Source of the DNA: Papaver somniferum
Lineage: Eukaryota; Streptophyta; Magnoliopsida; Ranunculales; Papaveraceae
Length of the DNA stretch: 64,000 nt
Assembly (NCBI RefSeq): GCF_003573695.1
Contig: NC_039364.1
Coordinates: 232,369,656-232,433,655 of the forward strand
Direction of reading: 5' to 3'
The first letter of the stretch is position 1. Each line of letters opens with the position of its first letter. Positions 34,466 to 45,932 of the stretch are shown here, one piece after another. Below the pieces are notes generated by a model. It did no database searches and was not told the DNA's origin. It saw only the letters and a list, made by a program, of their open reading frames with translations. Made by a program: the position numbers and the translations under genes.

Positions 34466-35089
34466 AATTTTATTTATTTTTGGTTAGTCCAAAATTGTAT
34501 TAATCGATAACAATATGTACTAATAGTTTACAAGAAAAGAGGTCAAGAGACCCTAAAAACTTACAAACTACTTAAAACGAAAATAAGCAATATAAGTTTT
34601 TTTTTCTTTTTTTCCGATCAACAAAACGACAAAATAACCCTATGCATACCCTCTTTCTTTCTACACCGTTATGCATTATGATTGTTAGTTTTATACGCCT
34701 ATCCCAGAATCTTCTCAATTGGGGTAAGACAAATCAGAAACCTATATATTGGTGGAAATAATGTTCTCATTCTTGTTTATTAAATAATCCCAACTTGTGT
34801 GATTTCCACAACCAATGGGTATGCCTGATAGTTTAGTGAATTCCAACGGAGTAAAACCTACTTCAAAGTTGGCTAAATAAAACATATATGTTGTATGACA
34901 CTACCTCTCGAATATCATTCAAAAGCCGCACAATGTTAATTTTTTGGTAAGATATTTAAAAGATTGTTCCAAACCCACACCTATCAACGATTTCTTTAAC
35001 AACGGATTACTAATCAAAAATTTGGTACATCTTGTTCACGTCTCTAGTGCCGCCTCTAGGTATTGTTTTATACCTTGTGGAACGATTTG
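34466..35089. other. Unclassified DNA between two SIRE-type insertions
   Basis: AT-rich, with long T runs and no supported ORF. The minus strand has short open stretches with no motif I recognise. It could be the genomic site into which e4 inserted; the last five bases ATTTG are the expected left target duplication of e4. Confidence 0.5.
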
Positions 35090-37549
35090 TGTTAGAGCAC
35101 TGCTCGGTCGAACTCGCAAGCGTTGCTATCTCAAGCTTGTTTGTCAATTTTAGTTGCTAAAACTATAAGTCTTGATTTCCAATCTACTTAATTGTAGATA
35201 TGTCTCGGATTAGGATAAAATGTGTAGTTGATCTTTAGACTTCACGGCGTTTATCGATTGAAGACGAATAACTACTAAGAGGAGATTGTGGAACTTCATC
35301 AACAAAAGGTATGTGTAGAATTGAACTCATATATCACACAGAAGTCTATTTCTATTCATCTCCTATTGAGAACAAAGTCGTATAGCGATATATACTTTCT
35401 ATTATACACATTTGATATTTCAAGCTGAGTTTAACTCGCTTACATATTTCTCGAAATATGTTTTGGTAAGCTTTCTCTTTAATCAAGTTCATCTTTATTC
35501 TTGAAAAAAGTCAAAAGATGATCATGTAAAAATCGCCTGGTAACATCTTACATGATTTGTGTGAGATAGTCATTTGATGTAGACTCGGAATGTTTCGTAT
35601 TGATTGATCACTTGAAAATTTCTTTGAAGCTAATAGTTTGTGTGAGACATCTATTCTCGTCTTCCAAGAATGTTTCAATGATTAACATGGAGTTTAGAAC
35701 GATTAACCATTGGTTGGATATACAACAGTATGCATACTTGTATGCTAACTGTTGCAAGTTATTCCAAGTCCGGGAACCATAGTATGCATACCCGTATGCG
35801 TACCGGCTTAAAAGATCAAGTCCGGTAATTCAACTGAGTTTGGTCATGTACGGCAGTATACGTACCCGTTCGCATATTGGTGAACCCAGAACAAGTCCGG
35901 CTACTTAGGTATGCGTTCCCGTTTGCATACTTGAGTGGGTTAAGTTCTAAAATCGGTTTGTTCATGAACAAATACATTTATATAATAAGGAATGCAATCT
36001 TTTTCAAACCGCGGTTATAATGTTCATGAATTGATTCGAGTGAATCAAAATTTATTTTGATTCAATTATGTCTTGTATACTTCTATGAGAATATAAACAA
36101 TTGAACAACTCTAGAACTAGTTTGATTTGAGTCATTTGAACTAGTTGTGATTAAGATGAACAAGGTTGATATGAAAATGTTCATATGGATATCTTTGGTT
36201 AACTATTGTTGAGCCAACCATGTGTACACGTTTAGGTACGGTTACTCATATCTAAATGAAGTCACATTTCATTTGTGTATAACAAGCTAAGTTCGATCTA
36301 ATGGTTGAAAGATATTAGATTGATTCTAATAAGGTTTTCATCTAACGGTGAATATTGAATGCTTTGTGACCAAGGTAGCATTGATTGCAAACCCTGATTT
36401 GAAGACTATATAAGGGAGAACTCTAGAAACTAGGAAACCTAATCCCCATACCTCCTGTATGATACTAGTTGCGACTAGAGTCGATTCTCCTTTAACCTAG
36501 GTTTTTCCTAAAACCATTATAGGTTAACGACTTAAAGACTTCATTGGGATTCTGAAGCCAGACCCAACTATTTTCTCTGAAGTTGCATGTTCTAATCTTA
36601 CTTTGTTCTATCGTATTGAGTACTATCTTCTCTACGATTTGCTCGAGATTTAATATCCGATAGGTAATATAAAAAGTAGTCACAAACATCTTCGTCTCAT
36701 CGTTTGTGATTCCACAATATATTGTTTCGCTACCATACGATTAAGATCATTGTGAGGTGACTGATATTACAAGGTTGTTCTTCGGGAATATAAGTCCGAT
36801 GTATCAATTGGTTCCTGTTCACCTTGATTTATCAAAAGACGGAATAAAATAACTCGGAGGTATTTATGTGCAAGACAGATTTATCTATTCAATAGACTTT
36901 TCTGTGTGAGACAGATTTGTTTATCAAGTCTTCGACTTTGGGTCGTAGCAACTCTTAGTTGTGGGTTATATCATCTAAGGGAATTAAGTGCGCATAATCC
37001 GGCGTGGTTCAAGAGGCGTAAGGAACGCGACAATACCTTAATCAGTGTGAGATTGGTTAGGGATCAACTACATTCCAGTCCGAAGTTAACTTGTAGTAGG
37101 CTAGAGTCTGTAGCGGCTTAATACAATGTGGTTTTCAAATCTGGACTAGGTTCCGGGGTTTTTCTACATTTACGGTTTCCTCGTTAACAAAATTTCTTGT
37201 GTCTGTGTTATTTATTTTCCGCATTATATTTTTATATAATTGAAATATCACAGGCTGTGCGTAGTTTAATCAATTTGTGAATCCAACCTTTGGTTGTTGA
37301 TTGAAATTGATTGACACTTAGATATTGGTCTTCAGTACCATCCAAGTTATTTGTCATATTAATCCGGCTCACAGATTTCTATCTGTTCGGTTGCATATTG
37401 ATTTGAGAAATTGAGATATAACTCTTGGATGTACTTTTCTTGATTGAGTCTGACTGTCTAGTTGATGCTCTTGGAAATATATTGCAGTTAGTCCATACAG
37501 ATTGCCTAAACGAAATATTGGGTGTGGTTTTTAGACCCCCGCTTTTTCA
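35090..37549 (+). repeat. e4 5' LTR
   Basis: 2460 bp, TGTTAGAGCACTGCTCGG to CCCCCGCTTTTTCA. The U3 motifs are GTATGCATACC and GTATGCGTACC variants, and the covarying dyad of e1/e2/e5 is not evident. The TATA box TATATAAGGG is at 36407-36416. Confidence 0.9.
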
Positions 37550-37551
37550 AT

Positions 37552-37563
37552 TAGAATCAGAGC
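37552..37563 (+). other. Degenerate PBS of e4
   Basis: TAGAATCAGAGC aligns with TGGTATCAGAGC with three changes, two bases after the LTR end. Confidence 0.65.
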
Positions 37564-37615
37564 AGGAAAACACGTTTAAGACCTCATAAGTCTGTGTTTG
37601 TAGCAATATGACTCT

Positions 37616-39061
37616 ATGGAAAGAAACGATATCTCTATAAATGTACCATCAGTCTTCGATGGCTCGAATTATCTATGGTGGAAAATTTCTATACGTGCCT
37701 TCTTCAAGCGCGTTATTTTCAATCATGGGTTTGTGTAGTTAATGGTTATGATCATCAGGTTGTTACAGAAGGCGATGTAACTATTCCAAAGGATATTGGT
37801 GCATATGATCCTGCCGAGATTCTCGCTGCAAAGCAAAATTCTGACGGATTAAATGCTATCATCCAAGCCATTATCCCATATCTTAAGCACCATGTGACTA
37901 CGTGCACTAAGTTTAAAGAAGCCTGGGATATCTTAGAAACTGTATTCGAAGGAAATTCCTCTGAGAAAAAAGCTAGGCTTCAAAACCTAAATTCTGATTG
38001 GGAAAAACTTCGTATGGCTGATGAAGATTCATTTGATGAGTTTAATCACAAAGTGTATGAAATTTTTAATGCATCTTTTGCGTTGGGTAAGATTATTCCT
38101 GCAAAGGACATTGTGATGAAAATTCTCAGATCGTTGCCGGCGAAATACATATCTAATAAGCATGCCATCATTGAAGGAAATAACCTTGATACTATTTCCA
38201 AAAATACTCTTGTTGGAAAGATAAAGATTTTTGATCTTGAACTGAGTAAAAGAGAAAAACTTCGCATGTCTAGCAATCCTGTTGCTACATCTGAAGTACA
38301 GTCTCGTTGTCCTGAATTGATTGATACAAAAGATGAGAATTGCTTTAGTTTAACTCTTTCACTGTTTGTGCAACAGTTAAAGAAAACTCTAAGACAGGGA
38401 AAAAGAAAGTCTCAAAAGAATTTGTCTTCAATCAATAAAAAGGATAGAAATGTTCACAAAAACTGTGATTATGGAACTTGTTCCATGTGCTCTGGTCATT
38501 CTAATAAGGAGGTTAGTGAGTTAACTAAAGCATGGATGGCAACTCTTGACTACTGTCTTGAGGAAGAAGCCTGTGAATGTTCTCTCACATACTTTGTTGA
38601 TAATCACACTTGTCACTCAAACAACTCTGACTGTTCCATGATAAACGATCTATCTTCCCCAGAAGAAAAAAATGATACAAGAGAAAGCGACATTTTGCAA
38701 TCATGATTTCAAGAAGAAGAATCCATTAATTTCGATAAGCTCTCTCATACTAGATCAGCATATTACTCCTGAAAACATGTCACACTCAAATCTCTCTTGT
38801 AATGAGAAAGACATAAAATACAATATCACAACAAATCAATTGTGTCTCATGTACAAAAACCAGAATCACCCAGAGATGGTGTGCACAAAGGTTCTTAAAA
38901 ATTCTTCTTCAAGTAACTCTTGTTATCAGAAGGAGAAGATAAAATCTCATGAGGAATCTGTATCACTTTCAAAAGAGATAATCAGAACCATTCATAAATT
39001 TCGAAAAATCAATAAACAGGGATTTCGAGACAGTGTAGGAAAGGAAGACGTCTACCCTTGA
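37616..39061 (+). pseudogene. gag: Gag remnant of e4 (UBN2 type, frameshifted)
   Basis: The start codon at 37616 (MERND, ISINVPS, FDGSNYLWWK) aligns with e2 Gag, but a 1-nt loss near 37700 moves the sense into the frame read at 37675-38706 (AILAAKQNSDGLNAIIQA, LQNLNSDWEKLRMADEDSFD). The UBN2 domain is otherwise well conserved. After about residue 220 the sequence departs from e2. A further ORF in another frame (38672-39061) has a knuckle-like LCLMYKNQNHPEMVC in which the second Cys is Tyr. No protease or pol follows. It is a decayed non-autonomous Gag. Confidence 0.75.
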
Positions 39062-40258
39062 TCGCCTCCCTATAAAGAGATATCAGAAACAGGGAATAAC
39101 AAGATCTTCCTCCTCTCATAAGAATCTACCCGATCCCTTAGTGGATGGGAGAAATTACAATCTGTAATAGTGTTAGAGCACTTCTCGGTCGAGATCGCAA
39201 GCATTGCTATCTCAATCTTGTTTGTCAATGTTAGTGATCAAAACTATAAGTCTTGATTTCTAGTCTACTTATAGTGATGTCTCGGACTAGGATAGATTGT
39301 GTAGTTGAGCATTAGACTTCACGACGTTCATCAATTGAAGACGAAGAACTACTAAGGAGAGCTTGTGGAACTTCATCAACAAAAGTCATCCGGAGACTAA
39401 AACTCATCTATCACTTGGAAAGTCTATTTCTACTCTATCTCCTATATTGAAACAAAAGTCGTATTATTATATAGTTGTCGATTATACACATTTGAGATTT
39501 CGAGCTGAGATTAACTCGCTCACATATGTCTCGAAATATGTAATGGTAAGATTTCGCTTGAACCAAGTTCATATTATATTCTTGACGAAAGTCAAAAGAT
39601 GATCATGTGAAAATCGCCGAGTAACATCTTACATGGTTTGTGTGATACAATCATTTGGTGTAAACTTGGAATGTTTCGTTATGATTATTTTAATAACTTG
39701 AAAATTGCTTTGATGTTAATAGTGTGTGAAAACGGCTATTGTCATCCTCTAAGAAAGTTTCAATGATTGAAATAAGAGTTTAGAATACTTAACCATCATT
39801 GGATTATAAACATAGTGTGCATTCTTGCATGTATGTGATCCATGACCGGAACTAAAGTATGCATACCCATATGCGTACTTGAAGTTGTGAAATTCTGTGT
39901 ACCAAGTACACAAACCGGTACGCGTACTTGCGTAAGGTATAGGTCCGGGAATTTCTGCTGGGTTTTGGAAGTGTACTAAGTATGCGTACCCGTTCGCATA
40001 CTGGCGAACCCAAACTCAGACCGGCTACTTAGGTATGCGTACCCGTATGCATACTTGAGTGGTTAAAGTTCTAAAATGGGTTGGCTCATGAACTAATACA
40101 TTTATATATTAAGGAATGCATACTTTGCAAACCGTGGCTATATTGTTCATGAATTGATTCGAGTGAATCAAACCGATTTTGCTTCAATTGTGTTCTTGTA
40201 TACTTCTATGAGAATATAGCAATTGAACAACTCTTTAACTAGTTTCATTTGAGGCATT

Positions 40259-40729
40259 TGTAGTTGCAGGAAATCCTACACTACACCCCTCACAAGATTT
40301 CATTAACATTCAACTCATTTTTGGATTAACAATCCTAATTTTATTGATGAATCTTTGAACAATCTTACAAGAAAAGATAAAGGAATCAAGAATAACCACT
40401 TCTTTAAATTTTTCCTCTCCTATTTACTTGCTTCTCACTCAAAAAAGATCTCTCTCCTTCCTTTACAACTGAACGGCTATTTATAGGGAATTACATAGTG
40501 GATGACAGCTAATCTGTCCTTTATTTTCGGATATGACTTACGACATTATCGCAACCTTATAAATATCAATCTCGCAAAACTTCCTTATTTTCGCAGGACC
40601 GTCACACTTTTCTCATGATTTGGTTGATGTAGTTTACTATGTCATTTCTGAAGTTGTTCTGCGACACTGTCGTGTTGTGTTGTTAATAATTTCGCTGAGG
40701 AATTATTGCTGCGAGATTCTGATCCTACA
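40259..40729 (-). repeat. Tat-type copy 2, 3' LTR
   Basis: 471 bp. On the minus strand it begins TGTAGGATCAGAATCTCGC after the purine-rich AGAAGAGGCAAGA (rc of 40730-40742). Confidence 0.88.
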
Positions 40730-40950
40730 TCTTGCCTCTTCTCATATCTTCTCTGCGAAGTAGAGAACGATGTGAGAAATGCCGCAGCTATCCATCACTT
40801 CATATTCTACATTTATCACTCACTTCATATTCTGCATTTACCACACGTATCCTTTCTCCCATCTGTTTCTTGACACGTCTTCTGTAACCGCTGCTTTTCA
40901 ACTTCTCACGTCTTTTCGCATTAATTTTGTTTATCTTCTCGAAAATCTCC

Positions 40951-40960
40951 TCTATATATA
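40951..40960 (+). promoter_or_regulatory. TATA box of antisense gene, copy 2
   Basis: TCTATATATA stands about 160 bp before the ATG at 41118. It aligns with the TATA of copy 1 and lies in a shared upstream block containing GACACGTCTT. Confidence 0.5.
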
Positions 40961-41117
40961 CTCATCTTACTCTCCCTTTTCTTCTTTTTTACTCTCTTTT
41001 TCATCTTCTCTGCAACGTCATCATTTTCTCCGTAAATTCCTCTGCTGTAATTTTTCTTCTATCTTCCTTCTTAAATCTTCTTAATTCCTCGTCCATTCCT
41101 ATACTCTATATTCAGAT

Positions 41118-43863
41118 ATGCCTCCAAGTGGTCAAAAACATGAGAAAACCTTAAAGGAAGTTCAAAAAGATCTTGCCGAGAAAGGTTTCACACTTTCTAC
41201 CATTCTTGGTGAAAATGCCAAATCAATTCTTTTTATCAAACTTTTCTCTGATCAACATTGTGATGATCAATCAATCATAGTTTCGCTGGGTCAAATTCTC
41301 GCAAGTCTCCCCGTTCCTCTTTATGACCCAGATATTCCCCTGTTCTATGAGATTCTCGCTCACTCGGGATTTTCGCGATCTATCTTCCAATTGAGTGGGG
41401 ATTGCATCCATATGATGATGGAGTTCGCTAACCGTGGTACTGGTAAAGGATCTCTTTATTCCAAAGAACTTAGGGATACTAAATTCGTATATCTAGAGAT
41501 AGTCGCTGAGAAGTATACAATAGCGAATTTCTTTGAAAATTATGAATTAATATCCATGAAGAAAGAGAATACTCGCTGGGGTATTCGCTTGAAAATGAAG
41601 GATGTTATTGATGAAGATAAAATGCTCATGCATGACATTGATTGGTATTCTGGAATAAATAAAACCCCTCGCCAATTCAAAGATGATAAATGGTGCGTCT
41701 TCTCCTTGATGCTGAAAGGACCCTATATTGCTGGTTCTAATGTCATTCCTGCGAATCTCACCGCTTATCGACCCTGGGTATTCTCTTGGCCTGATAAAGT
41801 GAAAGAGGTATATTTCTTTTAATTTCGCCCAGTTTATGTTTCTTTATTTATCTTTACTCTTTTGTTCGCTGATTCTTGCGACATTCTACAGATCCATAAA
41901 CTGAAAGATAGCTACCGCAGGACTGGTAAAGCCAATACCTTGCTAGCTCTTCGCTCATACACAGATGAGGTAAGAAGTATTCTTTTATGATTTTAAACAA
42001 TATATTGTTGCCTCTGTTTCTTATCTTCATTTGTGTGTGAAGGTTATTGCTGAAGTAGAAGAATCCACCAAGGCTGCGACGACTGGTGATAAGGGTAAAG
42101 ATATTTTTCGCAAAGGAAAATCATCAGCATCCTCTTCAAAGAAAAAAAGAGAGGGAATTCTCCTGCTCCTTAAGATTTTCATTTCCCTGATGGTTCTGAA
42201 GATGATGATGACGACTCTGTTGCGAATAAAGATTCTCCACCTGAATCCTCTATGGCACAGTTATCTGGTATCTTCTCTGAATCTTGGCAAGGGATGGGAG
42301 ATAATTGCCTCGCCAGTATATGCAAAGCTCTCGCAACTATTTGTGATACACCTTTGTTGGATGGTGATAATTCTCTTCGTGGAGTATCCAGATCAGTGAC
42401 TCCTAGATTCCTAAATTCCCTCAATAGTTTGGTATTCTTTCGTCTTTTTACTTCTTCATTATTGTGACTCAAAATTTCTTTTTATTTTAATTATTTTTTG
42501 TATTTTCTTCGCAGTATGGAAAAGCTTCTTTCGCCGTTGCCTCAGATTTGGAGAGGAGACGCGAAATTCTTGAAAAGAAGAATCTTCAATTTCGTACGAA
42601 GAATGACAAACTGGAAACTGAAGCTAAAGGTCTTCGTGAGAAGAACGAACAATTAGAAGCTGAAGTTAAAGGTCTTTGCGAGAAGAACAAACAACTGGAA
42701 ACCGACACTTCTTCGCAAAGGAACAAAATTTCTACTCTTCAAAAAGCTAATGATCAGTTCTATTGTATGCAATTTTTCTCCTTTCCTTTCATTCATTCAT
42801 TCATCCTATTGTTTTATCTTATTTGATTAATCCTTTTTGCAGACATTTATGGTCTTTCTGATGAAGCCATTCTTCTTCGTTCATTTCCTGATGCCCTAGA
42901 TAATGACACTCTTCTTGAACATCTTAATAAATCTTTGAATAGTTTCTCTAATGATAAAATTTCATCTCTGCCTTTGAATGAACTTAAATCCAAATTTCTC
43001 CTCTTAGAGATTGATCATAGATCTAGTTTAGGTTTAACCAACCAATTTAAACGTTTTTATCTCAATTCTAAAGAGAAGATCAATGAATTAAGAACCAAGA
43101 TTAGCAAACTTATAGATGATAAAGATCGTATCTCTGATTAAGGTGTTAAGGCTTTGGAGAAATTCCAAGAGACTCTTCTTGAGGTTCAACTTGAACGAGA
43201 TGAAGCCAATCGTCAAAATGATGTGCTTAGCGAGAGAGAAAACCAAGTTCGTTCTCGTCTTCTCATAAATAGTGATGATGAGTTCGCTTGGGCCGCGACA
43301 ATCTTGGATAACACCAGAAAAGATTTAGGTGTAAATGTTAGTCTCCAAGTTGAGCATACAGCCTTGATTAGAGATATGATTTCTGAGAGAGAAGGTCATT
43401 AACTGTTTTCCTTTATTAATCTTTGGTTTTTCACGAGTTTTTATCAAGTTACTGATTAATTGCAATATGCTTCGCAAGATCTGAAAGTAGATATCGCCAA
43501 AGAGTTGAGGAACTTGAAGCTGAAAAAGAGGAACTCACAAAGAATCTTTCTTCCCGCAACGAAAAATATTCTAGATTAAAGAATCAAACCAAGATCACTG
43601 TTTCGAACTTTAAGAACGATGCTATGCATTTTCGCAATCAAACTATTCAAATGGTTTGTGATGACCATAGTATTCCTCTCTCTGATTATCCTTGTCTCTT
43701 GGAGGAGATCCCAAAGAACATTCCTAGTCTGACCATCTCTGATAGCGAAGCTGATGATGAAGAATCTGATGGTGATGAAGGTTCTGATGGAGATAAAGGT
43801 TCTGATGCAGACGAAGAAGAGAACAAGTCTGATGAAGATGAAGAAGGATCAACGAAGAAGTAG
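41118..43863 (+). pseudogene. Antisense spliced gene of Tat-type copy 2 (globular domain, coiled coil, acidic tail)
   Basis: Exon 1 is 41118-41807 (exactly 230 codons), exon 2 41892-41969 (26 codons), exon 3 42043-42431, exon 4 42515-42764, exon 5 42843-43394, and the last exon about 43478-43863; borders are GT-AG. Exon 1 encodes a globular domain (PLYDPDIPLFYEILAHSGFS, then WCVFSLMLKGP) resembling the Transposase_28 (PF04195) gypsy-type family, which in plants is typically followed by coiled coil. Exon 4 has heptads with repeated LE(T/A)E(A/V)KGL units; the tail is very acidic (SDGDEGSDGDKG). Breaks are a 1-nt loss in the A-run near 42150 with a TAA near 42170, and TAA at 43139-43141. The domain name is from memory; the exon model is inferred from sequence. 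Confidence 0.7.
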
Positions 43864-44300
43864 TCTTTATTTCTTTCTTTGATCTTCTGTAATACTTGTA
43901 CATTTATTCCCTCTTTTTGTATATTTGCGAATTCTTTTGGTTCCCCATATTCCTTAATATATGAGTTTCTTTCATTTCGACCTGCATTCATTAAAACAAT
44001 TCTTCCTTACAATTTGGTTAATCAACATAATCATTAATTTTTGAATTTTTGCGTAAATCTGTCATGTAGAGACAAATAACATTTTCTAATTTCATTCATT
44101 CCCATACTTGCCTCTGTTATTTGTATCCAAATGAGAGATTTTGCAGATTTTTCTTATTTTGTGCCTCAACTTCGCAGTTGTTTATGTATAATTTCGCAAT
44201 CATATGCGAAGTGAATTTTGATTCTTTTCAAAATCTCATTCTTGTGTGGTCTTATTTTGCCTTCCTAGTTAAAGGTCTTATTATGCCACCTCTTGTCATT

Positions 44301-44614
44301 GCGAGAAAATCGCAGGACGTCCTTGCACTTTCATGCAAAAACCCATTGATCTTGCCTTAACTTTTTTCTTTGTATTATTGCCTCTCAAAGACAGTTGCGA
44401 CAATATGACAGGCCTAAATTTTCTTGCGAAAATAAAGCTCCATGACATTGCCGTCTTGCGAAGAAATCGCAGGACGTCTTCGCACTTTCATGCGAAAACC
44501 CATTGATCTTGTCTTATCTTTCTCTTTAGTATTATTGCCTCTTCAGGATTGTCGCACAAATATGACAAGCCTTAATACCCTTGCGAGTAAAAAGCCTCAT
44601 GACATTTGCGTCTT
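44301..44614 (+). repeat. 157-bp tandem duplication, copy 2
   Basis: Units start GCGAGAAAATCGCAGG (44301) and GCGAAGAAATCGCAGG (44458). It is the counterpart of 28432-28745. Confidence 0.8.
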
Positions 44615-44624
44615 AAGACACTTA

Positions 44625-45479
44625 TCAGCTCCCTAATGGAGGGTGCCGCCCTTATCTCCCCCTGGTTGCCCCTTCAAGGAGGCGTACCTCTACCATACAA
44701 GGTTGGATCCTCCCATCCGGTCTTAACAAAAACCAGTTGTTTTCGCAGCCTCTTATCCCTTTTACCTATAGGGTTTATGGTTACGAGACTGTACCCTAAG
44801 TGGGGTTTTCTTCAGGTCGAGTGCAGTATAAGCCAAGAGTTGTCAAGAATGCCAAGGTACGATCCAGACGCCCCTGGCACTCTTGACTCAACGATGTACC
44901 TCGACGCCTTGGTCAGATTCTGCACTCCTTGGGAGAGTCCTTATTACCTTAGTCTCCCAACCTAAGTCATATGCTTAAGCTGAGAATCCAAGGTGCCTCT
45001 CCCGGATGGGCTTTATTGACCCCAAATCTCCATGAATCAGGTTCCGGTGGCAGTGTAGCCTTTGCCTGATCCATGCAACATGTACCCCCTTATATGATGT
45101 ACTTTAGGTCTTACATTTGCCTCTTGCGAAATTGTATTCGCGAACTAGGGTGTACGCCATAAAGGTTCGCCCCTTTCTCTTTTGTCATTATTCTCTGATT
45201 GTCTTTTGTAGAATTCATTATCTCTGCGAGATTCTCGCACATCATCACATCGTATTTGTACTTCTCAATCTCTTTTTTATCATTCAGTAAAATGTACTTT
45301 TTGAAAATTTTCGCAGCAAATCAACCATTTGTACACATCTTATTTTCTGCTACTACTTCCTTGGTAGTGGTATGTTTACCATTTCTTATTCTGAGCTAGC
45401 ATTAGTTTCGCAACATTTCTTCTTATTTTCGTTCGATTGCATCCACCATCAATCTCTCACTTCTTTGTGTCTCTTTGAT
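44625..45479. other. Non-coding segment where pol is missing
   Basis: 44625-45110 is markedly more GC-rich than its surroundings (GGTGCCGCCCTTATCTCCCC) and non-coding on both strands. 45110-45479 is AT-rich with no RT, RNase H or integrase motif. In an autonomous Tat element pol would lie here. Confidence 0.55.
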
Positions 45480-45932
45480 TTTGCGTCGCCAACTTTCCTT
45501 CTTGTTTGCTCTTCCTTCGCAGGATTCTACCTCAGTTTCGTAACATTTCTTTCCTTCAACCCAATCTCCTTTTATGATTCCTACACCACTGGGGTGAGGG
45601 AATTTGATGCACTAGTGGAAAGTTGAAGCTACACCTAGAATCCCATGTAGCCAAGGTCGACCAATTAATGCATTGTAGGGTGATTGTACGTCAACAACAC
45701 AGAACAAGATTTCACAAGATATTCCCTTCAATGGAATTCACATAGTAACCTCCCCTTTAGGCTTGTTGGCAGTACCATTAAAACCATATATCTTATATGT
45801 TGATGGTATAAGATCATCATCTCTCCCTCCCATGGTTTTATAAGTATGATAGAATAAGATGTTCACAGAGCTTCCGGTATCGATTAGAATCCTATTAAAA
45901 TGCCCATGAGTCTTCAGCTTCATCGTCTTCAT
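45480..45932 (-). pseudogene. Retropepsin (protease) remnant, Tat-type
   Basis: Minus-strand fragment with the aspartic protease active site LIDTGSSVNILF (in 45738-45932), then, past breaks, the retropepsin C-terminal hallmark NALIGRPWLHGI and CIKFP (about 45560-45700). The enzyme would cleave Gag-Pol during particle maturation. It joins directly to non-coding sequence instead of RT, and the frame is interrupted, so it is not functional. Confidence 0.82.

Noticed and set aside
43686..43991. Minus-strand Ser-rich ORF opposite the acidic tail of the antisense gene, and the similar one at 27819-28124
   Set aside because: Both are reverse shadows of Asp/Glu-rich coding repeats.
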